NCBI GenBank assembly: GCA_947646735.1
Contig: CANTFK010000800.1
Span: 248,001-312,000, forward strand
Origin: Peronospora farinosa
Lineage: Eukaryota > Oomycota > Peronosporomycetes > Peronosporales > Peronosporaceae
Length of the DNA: 64,000 nt
Direction of reading: 5' to 3'
Position 1 is the first letter of the stretch. Every line of letters begins with the position of its first letter. The position numbers and the translations under genes are program-made. The notes under the pieces are model-generated. The model was not told the DNA's origin. It ran no database searches and worked only from the letters and a program-made list of their open reading frames with translations. Positions 52,594 through 62,283 of this stretch are shown one piece after another.

Positions 52594-52606
52594 AAGTCCG
52601 GGGAGA
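52594..52606 (+). promoter_or_regulatory. Polypurine tract of D
   Basis: AAGTCCGGGGAGA immediately before the 3' LTR. Confidence 0.65.
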
Positions 52607-52825
52607 TGTCAGGTCGCAAGGTACGTGCGGTGCGACAGAGCGTGTGTTAGGGTTGCACATAGTGGATAGGCCATGACGCCACAGTCTGGCGTCATTAGAT
52701 GACGTCACTACGAAGCTTCTAGAAGGAATTAGATGAGTAGGCTTAAAGGTAGCACAGGGTAGCGAACTAAGGACCTACGTAAATTTTCAGTTTCAAATAT
52801 ACCGAGTAAACCATAAGTCCTTACA
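52607..52825 (+). repeat. 3' LTR of D
   Basis: 219 bp, TGTCAGGTCG...CCTTACA, about 97% like the 5' LTR if the extra 26 bp there are ignored. Confidence 0.88.
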
Positions 52826-53032
52826 ATCGAATTTTGATGTACTTCGATGTCTGTGCATTTCGTCGTTGTCTGTTGATATATAAAATGCTCAATCGCGCGC
52901 AACAACATTGTATCGTCTACTGGTGGTGGTCTTCGGCTTCCTAAGCCAGATGATTGGCCATGTCGGATAGCTGACTGCTGGTGCTCAAACTCATGGTGAA
53001 GGCGAAGGCCCTATCGTTATAATTAGGACCGT
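52826..53032. other. Spacer between D and the inverted repeat
   Basis: Contains a TATATAAAA word near 52880 but no ORF. It may belong to the inverted repeat, whose outer limit is outside the window on the right arm. Confidence 0.35.
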
Positions 53033-53376
53033 CTTCGGCTGCGAAGATCACAGGCTCGCTCGATATGTTTGTGAGTGTTGTTTCGGATTACAGCAAAGGC
53101 GATACATCCGGTGGTGATGATTCCTAGTCGTCTGAAAATGCTGACGTCAAGTTTCCAAAGGACCTTTGCCGCGGCTTCACTAGTATATGCTTGAAACCTG
53201 GCGAGGGCGCTATCAAAAGTGGCGTGACTGGACTTGTGCAGGGCACATTGCAAGGCATTGCCGTGCTTAGATCTTGCATCAGGCGTCCGGTCTAGTTCGT
53301 GGATCGCTTTCCGTTTGGCGGCCGCTACCAAAAGCCGAAACTTGTTCAAAACGGCAAGCTGATCGCGGAAGCTCAT
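53023..53376 (-). pseudogene. Possible Mutator-like transposase fragment in left arm (117 aa)
   Basis: ORF pointing outward from the repeat. The C-terminal part (ALARFQAYTSEAAAKVLWKLD ... LGIITTGCIAFAVIRNNTHKHI) weakly recalls the region of MULE transposases around a YGI-TTN-E motif, but the key Asn and Glu are not present. The copy in the right arm starts at 63658. The alternative is an unrelated small ORF. Weak. Confidence 0.3.
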
Positions 53377-54760
53377 TACAAATCAACCCTTTTGATACCG
53401 GGTGCTAATAGGCTGGGTCTGGACAAGTCGTGTGGCCCGATATGTGCTGTGCGAGTGGAGGATGTTGATGTGATGAAGACTGCGGTGTAATCTACAGCAC
53501 GATAAACCCAGTGTGGCCACGCCCGCTACGAAGGAAGAGCTGGTATTAAAGGACTAGTCGAATAAGCCGATTGAATGCCTTACACTACAGGTGGATGTTA
53601 CTAGCTCAGCCACATCGTCACACTCACTATCGTTCCAATCTATTTGCACCTACCACCAGATGCAGTCGAGACCGGCATATCCGTTTCTCATTCGAGTCCG
53701 AGTAAGGCACAAATGGTTTTTGAACACACTTCTACATCTTAGCAATTCTTTTAGTTGAAGAGCTCAGCTCATTTTAGCCTAAAGCTGCAAATCACACCTA
53801 AACGTATCAATGCAGAGGACTACGCGCCACAAAAGGTTCATTTGATTCAGCGCCGCTCGTTTTTCTTGCGCTAGTATCTTCTTTGCAGATATTTAGGTCA
53901 CTTAATTACATTGTCGCTATTCCTCTATGAACCGGTTTTATAATGTCAATTCCACCATTATCTCCTACTGTATAAAGTTCTCCATGTATCAAACACATTA
54001 TTACCTGTACTTATAACCCTCCCCTTCCAGCAACTGCACGAGTTTTTTCAGCAACCATCGATGTTGTGACTTTTGCAGAAGGTGACTTTCGAGCGCATTG
54101 AGACGAAACGTTGGATCAATTTCACTTTAACGTGTGTGTCGCAATGCTTGTCACGACTATGCGGACTGCTTGGCAGCTAAGGGTGGTCTCAAATAAGCCG
54201 TCTGTAAAAATGTCTTAATCACTCGCAAAGTTGTCAAACCCCGGGTAGATTCTGTTGTGCATCATGCTCTACAAGAGAAGCAAGGACAATGAGGCAAAAA
54301 GCAGGTAACCGACGTTCTTTTATGCAGCTGACTTCTTCGATGTTGTGCTTGCCGCTTTTACAATCAGCTCCATGCCAGCTACGAAAGTGTGGCAAGCAGG
54401 TCTTGCCGACGGTCTGTGAGGCCGACGGGTCGTTGCCGAGCGTCTGCGTTGCTCACTAAAGACGTGGTATGAATGGAAAAGAAGTTGCTGCCGTCAAGCA
54501 TTCGCAACCTTGGCAAAAATTTGTCTGTACATCACCAAAATTCATCAAATCAGGCGCCGAACCGGCTTCAGTATTACCGACGGTGTTGTACTACTGAGTT
54601 GCACAGAAGGCATGTTACTGTAGAAAGAAACAAGTGCCTGCGTCGCGTAGTAATTCATAAATACAGTTAGGGTGGTGTTGGCAGAACCTAAAGCTTTTCC
54701 TTTGGAGCTACAGACGTGCCTACTCTATTGTTTGAAAGAAAGCCCACTGCAGAGGCCTCT
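53033..54760 (+). repeat. Long inverted repeat, left arm
   Basis: Reverse-complement match to 62284-64000 with very few differences, seen over at least 1.7 kb. The inner end lies near 54760, where the arms also differ by a 9-bp indel. The right arm runs off the window, so the true arm length is unknown. Confidence 0.93.
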
Positions 54761-55610
54761 GTTCCGGACACAACGTCAAATCACTTCATCACGAAGGCCT
54801 TAGGCAAGCAAGCCTCTCGGTTCCACAAAAAAGTTCTTGCCCGTCAACTTTTGGCTCTCGTCAATCGCCTATCACAATCGGCAACGACGGATGAATGGCA
54901 ACGTGCAGCAATCCGGCAAACGCCGACGCGGTGTGGAACCATAGTAATGGTCTCACTCCATATCAAGTTTGCACAGGGTACCCGGTGGCGACAAGACAAT
55001 TAAATTTGTATCACGCCGAGAGAATCGAACACAATAGTTGCACAACGACTCCGGATTGCAGAGGCAGGAAGGAGTTCATTGTCCATTTGTTTTGGGAATG
55101 TGATTGCGCTGCAGCGCTCTAAAAATGCTCATTAGTCACTGGACCGGGCAAATTATTGTATTTACGAGTTTCCGTCGTCAACTTAAATTGTCACCCGCCA
55201 ATTAACCCAAAACTGCCTGTGCAAGTCGACGTGCTGACAGCATACCAAAGTACCGCACAAAAATCCTAGCGGACCGATTTCAGGATGACGCCAATGAAGC
55301 TGAACGCGTCTGGACACAAATTTGGCATGTCCTCGCGACGATATGCCAAACACGAATTTGGATTAACAGGAATGTAGCCGTCTTCAAGGCTGTCACACTC
55401 CACATTCCCAGCAGCATCGCCAGTTTTTGGGCCTCGTGTTTTTGTCAGCTCCGAGCAATCGCAAAGAGGAAGCATCGAAAAATTGCATCAGCCACACGTG
55501 GTGCCTTGCTTTATGTTTGCATTGGATTGCTTGAGCGTGACCCTAGAGGGCCACCAAGTTCTATGGGGCCAGCCACGATCTACCGTCGGGCCATCCGGCG
55601 CTGATATCCT
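54750..55610 (+). pseudogene. LINE-type (non-LTR) retrotransposon 3' relic
   Basis: Three frames carry features of the C-terminus of LINE reverse transcriptases. About 54895-55122 has CRGRKEFIVHLFWECDCAAAL, the zinc-binding C..H..C pattern. About 55280-55600 reads AERVWTQIWHVLATICQTRI then WINRNVAVFKA and LLYVCIGLLERDPRG. No start, many stops. Confidence 0.55.
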
Positions 55611-55757
55611 GGCTTAGGACTTTCCAGAGATCTTGCACAGTTAACACCATGAAAAAAGACAATCAGAACCTTTCTCATAAAAAATAGCTCGAATGTAGTT
55701 AGTAATACATTCTCAACTTGGTAGACAAAGTGTGAAGGAAGAGTCGTCGCGTCTTCC

Positions 55758-55803
55758 GCAGCAACACATAACGTGTATTGTCATACACGTTATGTGCTGC
55801 TGC
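55758..55803. repeat. Palindrome 1
   Basis: GCAGCAACACATAACGTGTA and its inverse (19 of 20 bases) around a 6-base loop. Confidence 0.9.
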
Positions 55804-56095
55804 AAGTACAAATGAAGAAGCACGGGTGTAGTTAGTGATACATTTCAATCGGTAAACAACAAACGCCATCTCCCGCAGCAGCATTTAACGTGTATTATCT
55901 TTTATGTCATTGACTTAATAGAATGCTAGTTTCGAATCACGCCCTATTAACAACTTGACAGCACACAATCGACCGGACGACTTCGAAAAGCCATTTGTTA
56001 TGCCGAGGGGGTTGGGGGTAAGCGAGGCATTGGGGGCGGGTCGAGCCCATTTGTCGCACCCATCACTCATTTGACCCTATTTTAGTTATATCGGG

Positions 56096-56151
56096 CAGCA
56101 TTGCACGAAGTAAATGAACTCAGATCAGTTCATTTACTTCGTGCTATGCTG
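56096..56151. repeat. Palindrome 2
   Basis: 56 bp: an 18-bp perfect stem GCACGAAGTAAATGAACT and inverse around CAGATC, extended outward by CAGCAT/ATGCTG with one T-T mismatch. Confidence 0.95.
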
Positions 56152-56257
56152 TCCATTTTCGACAATTGGGTAGACAATTCCGTACTTCAACTATCATGGC
56201 ACGTTACAGCGAAGGCTCGTTAAATTCTGGCCTGTCAGGGCTCAAGGAGCCTTGATG

Positions 56258-56305
56258 CTGACGGATGGGTGTGTTGTCTCAGTGCACAACCCACCCGTCC
56301 GTCAG
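56258..56305. repeat. Palindrome 3
   Basis: CTGACGGATGGGTGTGTTGT and ACAACCCACCCGTCCGTCAG pair at 18 of 20 positions around an 8-base loop. Confidence 0.88.
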
Positions 56306-56531
56306 CAACGGGAAAGTACAAATGGTTGCACTTTCTTTTATGGAAGAAAGACACTGAGTTAAATGAGATTAAGTACCGGGTAGTATCGCTTCCAACCTTA
56401 TTAACAGTAGTTGAGCTCCGTATCCACTCAAAGCTGCAGGAGTTACTCCTCATCGAGTCCACGACAAGCATGGGTCTTATTCTACAATCGACAGTCGGCG
56501 TTAATGGTGACGTACTCGTGGGTAAAAGGTC

Positions 56532-56784
56532 TGTTAGAAAAAGGCACGGTTGAAGTTACAGTTGAGGAAACGGCTGACGACTTAGGAAGGCGTTCGAGGA
56601 TCAGTTGAGCGATTGATTGGACAGGTGCGTGGATGGGTGATTGATTGGACAAGAGTGATGGAGAACAAGAACAACTAGTCCATCATGCTAGCACGAAAAA
56701 GATAACACTAATAACAATGTCAGAATCCTTTTATCACAGTGCCGCCGACTTCCTCTCTACAGCTTGCATCATGGCAAGCGAACA
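56532..56784 (+). repeat. 5' LTR of the Copia element
   Basis: 253 bp; contains a duplicated GATTGATTGGACA motif and in-frame ATGs for Gag near its end. Confidence 0.96.
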
Positions 56785-57565
56785 GGTTATGAGCCCAAGA
56801 CGGAAAGCAAACGACGACACCAACGCGGCACAGGCGCCGCCGGCAACCGGTCACGAAAGGGCCGCGGCCGCGCCTGCTACGGTCGTCTCTCCTACCGCTC
56901 ACGCAAGGAGCCCGGAGCCTGACGCACTGGAGAGGGTCCTCAAGATGCTCACGGGCATGGACTTGCGAATGCAGAAGATAGAAGCATCCCAAGCACGCAT
57001 GGACGAAGACGAGCGCATGCGTGGGGCTCACGAGAGCGAGCTGTTCCGATCAGAGCTCGGGGCGGACTTCGCAGGGCGACTCCACGGCGGCGCAATGGAG
57101 CTTGAGGACTTGCACGATCGGCAGTCTCAGCAGCAATTGCGGCGTGCACCAGCGCGGCTCGAAGACCTACGGATGCGAGCGAGAGAGCAGCTGCAGCAGC
57201 GTGCTGATCCGTTGCCTCAGCCGCCTGCCCCATTGCCACCATACCAGCCGGCACCAGTGCCTCAGACGATGCCGGCAGCTTCAGGGCAGCCAGTACAGCA
57301 GCAGCAACAAGTGATGCCGATGCAGTATCGCACTCCGGATGCCAGGCAGCGCAAGCTGGCGATCCGCAAGTTCGATGGCACTGAGGTGTACGTTGGACTC
57401 GGGTCCGGCTTCTTCGACTGGGGCAAGACGTTTTGGCGCCAGGTCGACATGGCACAGGAGTCTTGCGGTTTCCTGTGGAGCGAGAATGTGAAGACTGACG
57501 TGCTCGGGCAGTACCTCACTGGCACTGCCGAGCGGTATTTCAGCAAGCAGGTCGACACGTGGTGA
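56771..57565 (+). CDS. gag: Copia Gag region (ends at in-frame TGA)
   Basis: The frame is open from before 56645. The ATGs at 56717, 56771 and 56792 are candidates; the second is in the last bases of the LTR. The protein has a Pro/Ala-rich first part, a helical section with Glu/Arg repeats, a Gln/Pro-rich stretch and a capsid-like beginning ([37 protein letters not shown]). TGA at 57563-57565 interrupts the polyprotein; the frame continues after it without shift. Confidence 0.75.
   Translation: MASEQVMSPRRKANDDTNAAQAPPATGHERAAAAPATVVSPTAHARSPEPDALERVLKMLTGMDLRMQKIEASQARMDEDERMRGAHESELFRSELGADFAGRLHGGAMELEDLHDRQSQQQLRRAPARLEDLRMRAREQLQQRADPLPQPPAPLPPYQPAPVPQTMPAASGQPVQQQQQVMPMQYRTPDARQRKLAIRKFDGTEVYVGLGSGFFDWGKTFWRQVDMAQESCGFLWSENVKTDVLGQYLTGTAERYFSKQVDTW
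56785..56798 (+). promoter_or_regulatory. Copia primer-binding site, anticodon arm of tRNA-Met
   Basis: GGTTATGAGCCCAA follows the LTR with no gap. It is complementary to TGGGCTCATAACC, the anticodon stem-loop (CAT) of a methionine tRNA, as in Drosophila copia and relatives that use a cleaved half tRNA rather than the 3' CCA end. Confidence 0.75.
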
Positions 57566-60235
57566 GCCGTGCTGCCTACATTGCAGTACGTGATGGAGCG
57601 CATGCTGGACACGTTCAAGACGACGATAACCGCCGCTCAAGCGATGAAACTCTTCACGGCGAAGAAAGAAAGCAAGAGATCCTGGCCAGAACACTACTTG
57701 TATCTGGTCGCTGTCAGCGACGCTGCGGGCGGCGCTGAGGAGCAGGTTCTGGACAACATCGTTCGCTACGCCTCGTCTGAGCTGTCTACAATACTCATGG
57801 CGAAGTACCAGACGCACCGCACCGACTACCTCGTGCACGCGGAAGAGCTCGCGCACTTCGCGCAAGCAATCGAGATGGAAGCTAGATCAGGAAGATCCTT
57901 CGGGAAGGAGGTCGTCGCGCACGTGGACGAGTCCGTGTCGCGCAAGGAGACACGCACTTGCCACGGGTGTGGGAAGGTCGGCCATCTAAAGAAGGACTGT
58001 CGCAGCAAGAAGAATGACGACAAGAAGAGGGACAGAGGCCCAAAAGACGGCGGCAGCATCACGCTAGCTGTTGGTGAAGGAAGAGGTCGCAACGGCTCGC
58101 GCGCCACCGGTAAAAGCCTGGCGATGGAGATTGGTGACGACAGCGATGACGAAGATGACGACTGGATTTTCGATAGCGGTTCCAGCCGCCACCTTGTGAA
58201 CGACGCAACCCTGCTGCGCGACGCGAGGGACTGCGATCAAGAGTGTCACTTGGCAGATGGGGAGACCATCAAGTTAACGCAAGTCGGAAGCGTCGTGCTG
58301 ACTGTGCTCGTGAGAGGACAGCAGCAAGATGTGACGCTGACGGACGTGTATCTGGCGCCCGAGTTATCGCGCAACATCATGTCCTACGGTAAGCTCGAGA
58401 TCAAGGGTTTTGGGCTCGTCTACGACGGCGAGTCGCGCGTGTTGGCACGACGCAGCAATGGCCAAGTCGCGTTCGATGTGGCGATGGACCACAATGTGCT
58501 CTACGTCCAGACAGTTGCAGCGGCTCGCGAGCGACGAGCGCCTAGAGACGCGCTCATGGCGATCCTGAAGAGCCAGGCAGCTCCGGAAGAACCCGAGTCG
58601 GACACGCAAAGCGGCTCGCTGCTGCACTTCCACCAAAGGCTTGGGCATCTCGCGTACGACACCGTCGAGCGCATGGCGAGAGACCCCGCGTCCGGCATCG
58701 TGCTAACGGATCGCAAGCGCCCGACGTGCATCGCTTGCGCACAGGGCAAGCAAACAAGGAACGTGCAGTCGAAGAAGGACACTGGATTAAACTCGCCGAT
58801 CAACAGAGTTGGCGGGGTGATCTTCTCAGACCTCAAGGGTCCGATGACCACGAAGGATCGATTGCACAATCGTTACCTTGTCAACTTTGTCGATCATAAG
58901 TCGAACTACTGTCGCGTCTTCCTGGCGCCTACAAAGGACAAGGCGGCCAAGAAGTTTGAGCACTTCCTCGCGTTCTTTGAGCGCCAGTTCGACTGCCGGA
59001 TCCACGTGCTACGCACTGATGGCGGCGGCGAATACGCGAATGTAGACCTCTTCTGCAAGCGAACGGGCGTCGCGCGGCAGATCAGCGAGGCGAGGAATCA
59101 GGCGTCAAACGGCAAGGCCGAGCGCATGCACAGGACGATCCTGAACATGGCGCGCAGCATGATCTTTGCCAGCCGACTGCCATTGACATTTTTGGGCGAC
59201 GCGGTTGAGTACGCGGCGTACATCCTCAACCGCAGCCCAACGAGCGCGAATGCGAAGCGCGCGTCGCCGATCGAGGTACTGACGAAGCAAGTGCCGGATC
59301 TGCGCGACATCGTCGCCTTTGGCTCTATCTGCTCGGTCTACCGTGACCCAGGCAAGAACTCACTCGCGCAGCGCGCACAAGTCGGCGTGATCATTGGGCG
59401 GAGCGACGAGACTAAGGGCTTTCGCGTCTTCCTCCAAAAGGAGAACAAGGTCACGATCACACAGCATGTGCGCAACGTCGAGACGCTCAGCGCAGAGCAG
59501 AATGGTCAGCTGCAGCGCGCGCTCGAGTATGAAGATCAAGCCGTGGAGCCAGCGGCAACAGCAACAACAAGCAAAGAGTTGCCGGCTGCTGAAGATGCCG
59601 CATCGCCGACGATACGCAGCGGCAAGAAGAAATCGAAGTCGTGGACACGCGCGGCTCACCGGACGCGCGGCGCTACCAAACGCGCACATGCGGCCGCCCA
59701 TCAGGAGGAGCCAGCTGGCGACGACAGCGTGGTGGCTCATGTGTATGAGTGCGATCCCAAGAACTACGGTGAAGCGCTACGCAGCACTAAGCGTGAAGGC
59801 TGGGAAAAGGCCATGCGCGAAGAGCTCCAAGCCCTAGAAGACAATGGCGTGTGGCGCTTGATCAAGCGACCTCCAGGCAGCAACACTCTGCACACGAAGT
59901 GGGTTTTAAAGACCAAGACCGACGCGCACGGTGAGATAGAGCGCTTGAAGGCTCGACTGGTCGCCTGCGGCAACGAGCAAGTTTTTGGGGTCGACTACCA
60001 GCTTACATTTGCGGCTGTCATGGACATGTCGACCGTGAAGGTGATCTTGGCGCTTGCGGCGATATGGGGTGTCCCAGCAAAGCATGGCGACATCCCCAAC
60101 GCGTATGTCAAGGCTGACAAGGAAGCGCACTTGGAAATACTACTCCAGGTGCCGCAGGCAATGACAATCGATCAAGACGCGCTCAAGATGGTAGGCGCAG
60201 CGACAAAGAAGGAAGTAGTGCTGCAGCTACAATAG
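57566..60235 (+). CDS. pol: Copia polyprotein: Gag end, protease, integrase, RT start
   Basis: Same frame as the preceding Gag. In order: capsid end; CCHC zinc knuckle CHGCGKVGHLKKDC (about residues 130-143); protease WIFDSGSSRHLVND; GAG-pre-integrase zinc domain (LLHFHQRLGHLAYDT ... CIACAQGKQTRN); integrase with D in FSDLKGPM, D in LRTDGGGEYANV and E in NGKAERMHRTI; then RT (GWEKAMREELQALEDNGVW, HTKWVLKTKTDAHGEIERLK, FAAVMDMSTVKVILALAA, HGDIPNAYV). TAG at 60233-60235 stops it within RT, just before SLYGLKQAGRLW. No frame change at the stop. Confidence 0.9.
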   Translation, partial: AVLPTLQYVMERMLDTFKTTITAAQAMKLFTAKKESKRSWPEHYLYLVAVSDAAGGAEEQVLDNIVRYASSELSTILMAKYQTHRTDYLVHAEELAHFAQAIEMEARSGRSFGKEVVAHVDESVSRKETRTCHGCGKVGHLKKDCRSKKNDDKKRDRGPKDGGSITLAVGEGRGRNGSRATGKSLAMEIGDDSDDEDDDWIFDSGSSRHLVNDATLLRDARDCDQECHLADGETIKLTQVGSVVLTVLVRGQQQDVTLTDVYLAPELSRNIMSYGKLEIKGFGLVYDGESRVLARRSNGQVAFDVAMDHNVLYVQTVAAARERRAPRDALMAILKSQAAPEEPESDTQSGSLLHFHQRLGHLAYDTVERMARDPASGIVLTDRKRPTCIACAQGKQTRNVQSKKDTGLNSPINRVGGVIFSDLKGPMTTKDRLHNRYLVNFVDHKSNYCRVFLAPTKDKAAKKFEHFLAFFERQFDCRIHVLRTDGGGEYANVDLFCKRTGVARQISEARNQASNGKAERMHRTILNMARSMIFASRLPLTFLGDAVEYAAYILNRSPTSANAKRASPIEVLTKQVPDLRDIVAFGSICSVYRDPGKNSLAQRAQVGVIIGRSDETKGFRVFLQKENKVTITQHVRNVETLSAEQNGQLQRALEYEDQAVEPAATATTSKELPAAEDAASPTIRSGKKKSKSWTRAAHRTRGATKRAHAAAHQEEPAGDDSVVAHVYECDPKNYGEALRSTKREGWEKAMREELQALEDNGVWRLIKRPPGSNTLHTKWVLKTKTDAHGEIERLKARLVACGNEQVFGVDYQLTFAAVMDMSTVKVILALAAIWGVPAKHGDIPNAYVKADKEAHLEILLQVPQAMTIDQDALKMVGAATKKEVVLQLQ

Positions 60236-60997
60236 AGCCTGTACGGCCTCAAGCAGGCTGGCCGACTCTGGAGCCAGCTCCTGCACGCTCGACTGCTCGA
60301 AGCCGGCTTCCGGCAATGTATTTCCGACATGTGTCTATACTACCAAGTCGAGGGTGGACAGTTGGTCATCGTGGGCGTCTACGTCGACGATCTACTTGCT
60401 ACCGGCACGGACGCTGCAGCCGTCGACCGATTCTTCGTCAAGCTCGGCAGCTTGTCGATCAAGGACCTCGGCACCGTTAGCAAGTTCCTCGGCATGCGTG
60501 TCACGATTGATAACAGTGGCGGCTACGTGCTTGACCAGGCCGAGGCGATCGGCGAGCTCCTGCGTGAGCATGGGCTCGAGGATGCAAACCCGACGAAAGC
60601 ACCAATTGGGGCTGACTGCTACGACGTGCTACCAGATGACAGCGCGCTGCTCACCGAGACTAAGGTGCAGAAGGCGCCAACAATCAAGACGTTCCAGTCC
60701 CTCGTCGGCAGTCTTCTGTGGATCGCGCGTTGCACACGGCCGGACATTGCGTTCGCCGTGCACAAGGCGACGCGTCAGACTCATCAGCCGCGACTCCACG
60801 ATATGAAGCTTGCCAAACGCATCGCGCGGTACCTGAAGGGGACGCGGGACTACAAGCTTCGGATGGAACCAGCGAAGCACCTCGACGGCAAGATCCAGCT
60901 CGAGGCGTACTCGGACGCCGATTTTGCGGCGGAAATGAGTGACAGAAAGTCCTTGACTGGCGGCATCATCCGCCTGAACGGCATGCCGGTCAGCTAG
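60236..60997 (+). pseudogene. pol: Copia RT end and RNase H start
   Basis: Same frame continues: SLYGLKQAGRLW, catalytic VYVDDLLATG, LGMRVTIDNSGGYVL, SLVGSLLWIARCTRPDIAFAV, and the RNase H Asp in AYSDADFAAEMSDRKSLTGG. TAG at 60995-60997 stands where Trp is usual in the VSW.SKKQ motif. Confidence 0.9.
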
Positions 60998-61359
60998 ACG
61001 TCGAAGAAGCAAGGCGGCGTCTCGCTCTCGACGATGGAAGCGGAGTTCGTCGCTGCATCGGAGCAGGCGCGCGAGCTTCTTGGTATCAGGGAGATGCTAA
61101 CCGAGATCGGTAAGCCGCCGGCGCTACCGATGGTACTCCACGTCGACAATCAGGCGGCCTGAAGCAGCTGGCAGGCGAGGCGTCATCTCTAAAGGCCAAG
61201 CACATCGATGTTCGCACGAAGTTCGTGTGCGACTTCGCTCGACGCGGGATCATCGTGTCGCAGTACGTCCGCTCGGAGCAACAACTAGCGGATCTTTTGA
61301 CGAAGGCGCTAGATGCAGTCAAGCTCGCGGCGCTGTGTGAGATGATCAGCCTAGGTTAG
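60998..61359 (+). pseudogene. pol: Copia RNase H end
   Basis: TSKKQGGVSLSTMEAEFVAA (catalytic Glu), HVDNQAA (catalytic Asp), then a frame change near 61160 and KAKHIDVRTKFVCDFARRG, QLADLLTKAL, ending at TAG 61357-61359. Complete domain set but two more lesions. Confidence 0.88.
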
Positions 61360-61373
61360 GACGGTAAGTCGTA

Positions 61374-61385
61374 GCCGAGGAGGAG
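61374..61385 (+). promoter_or_regulatory. Copia polypurine tract
   Basis: AGCCGAGGAGGAG-type purine run directly before the 3' LTR. Confidence 0.6.
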
Positions 61386-61638
61386 TGTTAAAAAAAGGCA
61401 CGGTTGAAGTTACAGTTGAGGAAACGGCTGACGACTTAGGAAGGCGTTCGAGGATCAGTTGAGCGATTGATTGGACAGGTGCGTGGATGGGTGATTGATT
61501 GGACAAGAGTGATGGAGAACAAGAACAACTAGTCCATCATGCTAGCACGAAAAAGATAACACTAATAACAATGTCAGAATCCTTTTATCACAGTGCCGCC
61601 GACTTCCTCTCTACAGCTTGCATCATGGCAAGCGAACA
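61386..61638 (+). repeat. 3' LTR of the Copia element
   Basis: 253 bp, one base different from the 5' LTR (TGTTAA against TGTTAG), followed by AGGTC. Confidence 0.96.
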
Positions 61639-61769
61639 AGGTCAACACTCAGTACCTGAGTTTTCTCGGATCCAACACCTACATCATTCTCAATCTGACG
61701 TTGCAACGAACACATAGCCATCGTAAGTTAGTAACCTTACTAACAATCCATCTAAAATTATATACCTCA

Positions 61770-62283
61770 ACTTCCATGAGGCGGGGAGGAAACAGCACCA
61801 CTAGTAGATCTAAGAGAGGTCGTGTCTTGAGTGATTTCTAGTCGGTCTTTACGGATGTTGTAGAACCCTTTAATCAGAAGTATGATACCTGCAAGCGCTG
61901 TAATACAATTGTTTCGATTCTACAAATGTTGCACACAAAAAGGTGGATTGCCATCAGCACGCCAAGATTGAAACGGGATAAAGCTAACCTCGTATTGCTG
62001 GCTAAACTCTTGGTTTATAGGGAATAAGTTAATAGTTCCCTGCCTTCACGAGTCCGATGAATGCTACCACTCCAATCATGGTAATGATGCGATATCCTGC
62101 TGTAATGGCTGCCTGGCATTCCAGCAGGCTGTCGCATCCATGCTGTCCGGTTTTGACTTTATACCTTCAACCATTCAAATGGACGTTGTTTCCACTAGAG
62201 AAGACACTCATGCCGACATCATGGAGGAAGCAAATACCGCATTCAAAGATCTATTACTGGTAAATGAGAAACACTCAGCGCAA
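61770..62283 (+). pseudogene. Possible BED-zinc-finger (hAT-type) relic
   Basis: Short frames read GNSTTSRSKRGRVLSDF, stop, SVFTDVVEPFNQKYDTCKRCNT then QMLHTKRW, which resembles a BED finger (Cys-x2-Cys ... His). A later open stretch without ATG (62045-62300: AFQQAVASMLSGFDFIPSTI...) shows no domain. It may be the N-terminus of an old hAT transposase. Weak. Confidence 0.3.

Larger units (their letters stand above)
32743..52825 (+). mobile_element. Element D: Ty3/Gypsy chromovirus split by E and C
   Basis: LTRs at 32743-32987 and 52607-52825 (TGTCAGGTCG...AAGTCCTTACA) in the same orientation. Between them lie a PBS, a leader with a GCCGTC repeat and small ORF, then (after E) gag, protease and RT, then (after C) RNase H, integrase and chromodomain, and a PPT. 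Removing E and C leaves about 6.1 kb, a sensible Gypsy length. D therefore predates both insertions. No matching TSD is found (ATAGT left, ATCGA right). Joining the two halves rests on domain continuity and on the E and C target duplications GTTA and CTTCT. Confidence 0.8.
55611..56526. other. Noncoding region with palindromes
   Basis: No gene. It contains two direct GTAGTTAGTRATACATT blocks (about 55695 and 55830) and the palindromes listed separately, possibly short MITE-like elements. Confidence 0.5.
56532..61638 (+). mobile_element. Ty1/Copia element, TSD AGGTC
   Basis: 5107 bp, LTRs 56532-56784 and 61386-61638 (253 bp each, TGTTA...GCGAACA) differing at one base; TSD AGGTC at 56527-56531 and 61639-61643. 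Domain order gag, protease, integrase, RT, RNase H is that of Copia. One reading frame is interrupted by three stop codons (57563, 60233, 60995) and a 1-base loss near 61160. Recent by LTR identity, yet defective. Confidence 0.97.

Noticed and set aside
32738..52830. Target-site duplication for element D
   Set aside because: ATAGT (left) and ATCGA (right) do not match; not claimed.
57021..57314. ORFs in other frames across Copia gag and integrase (also 59394-59837, 57281-57865)
   Set aside because: Shadow frames of the main GC-rich polyprotein without domains.
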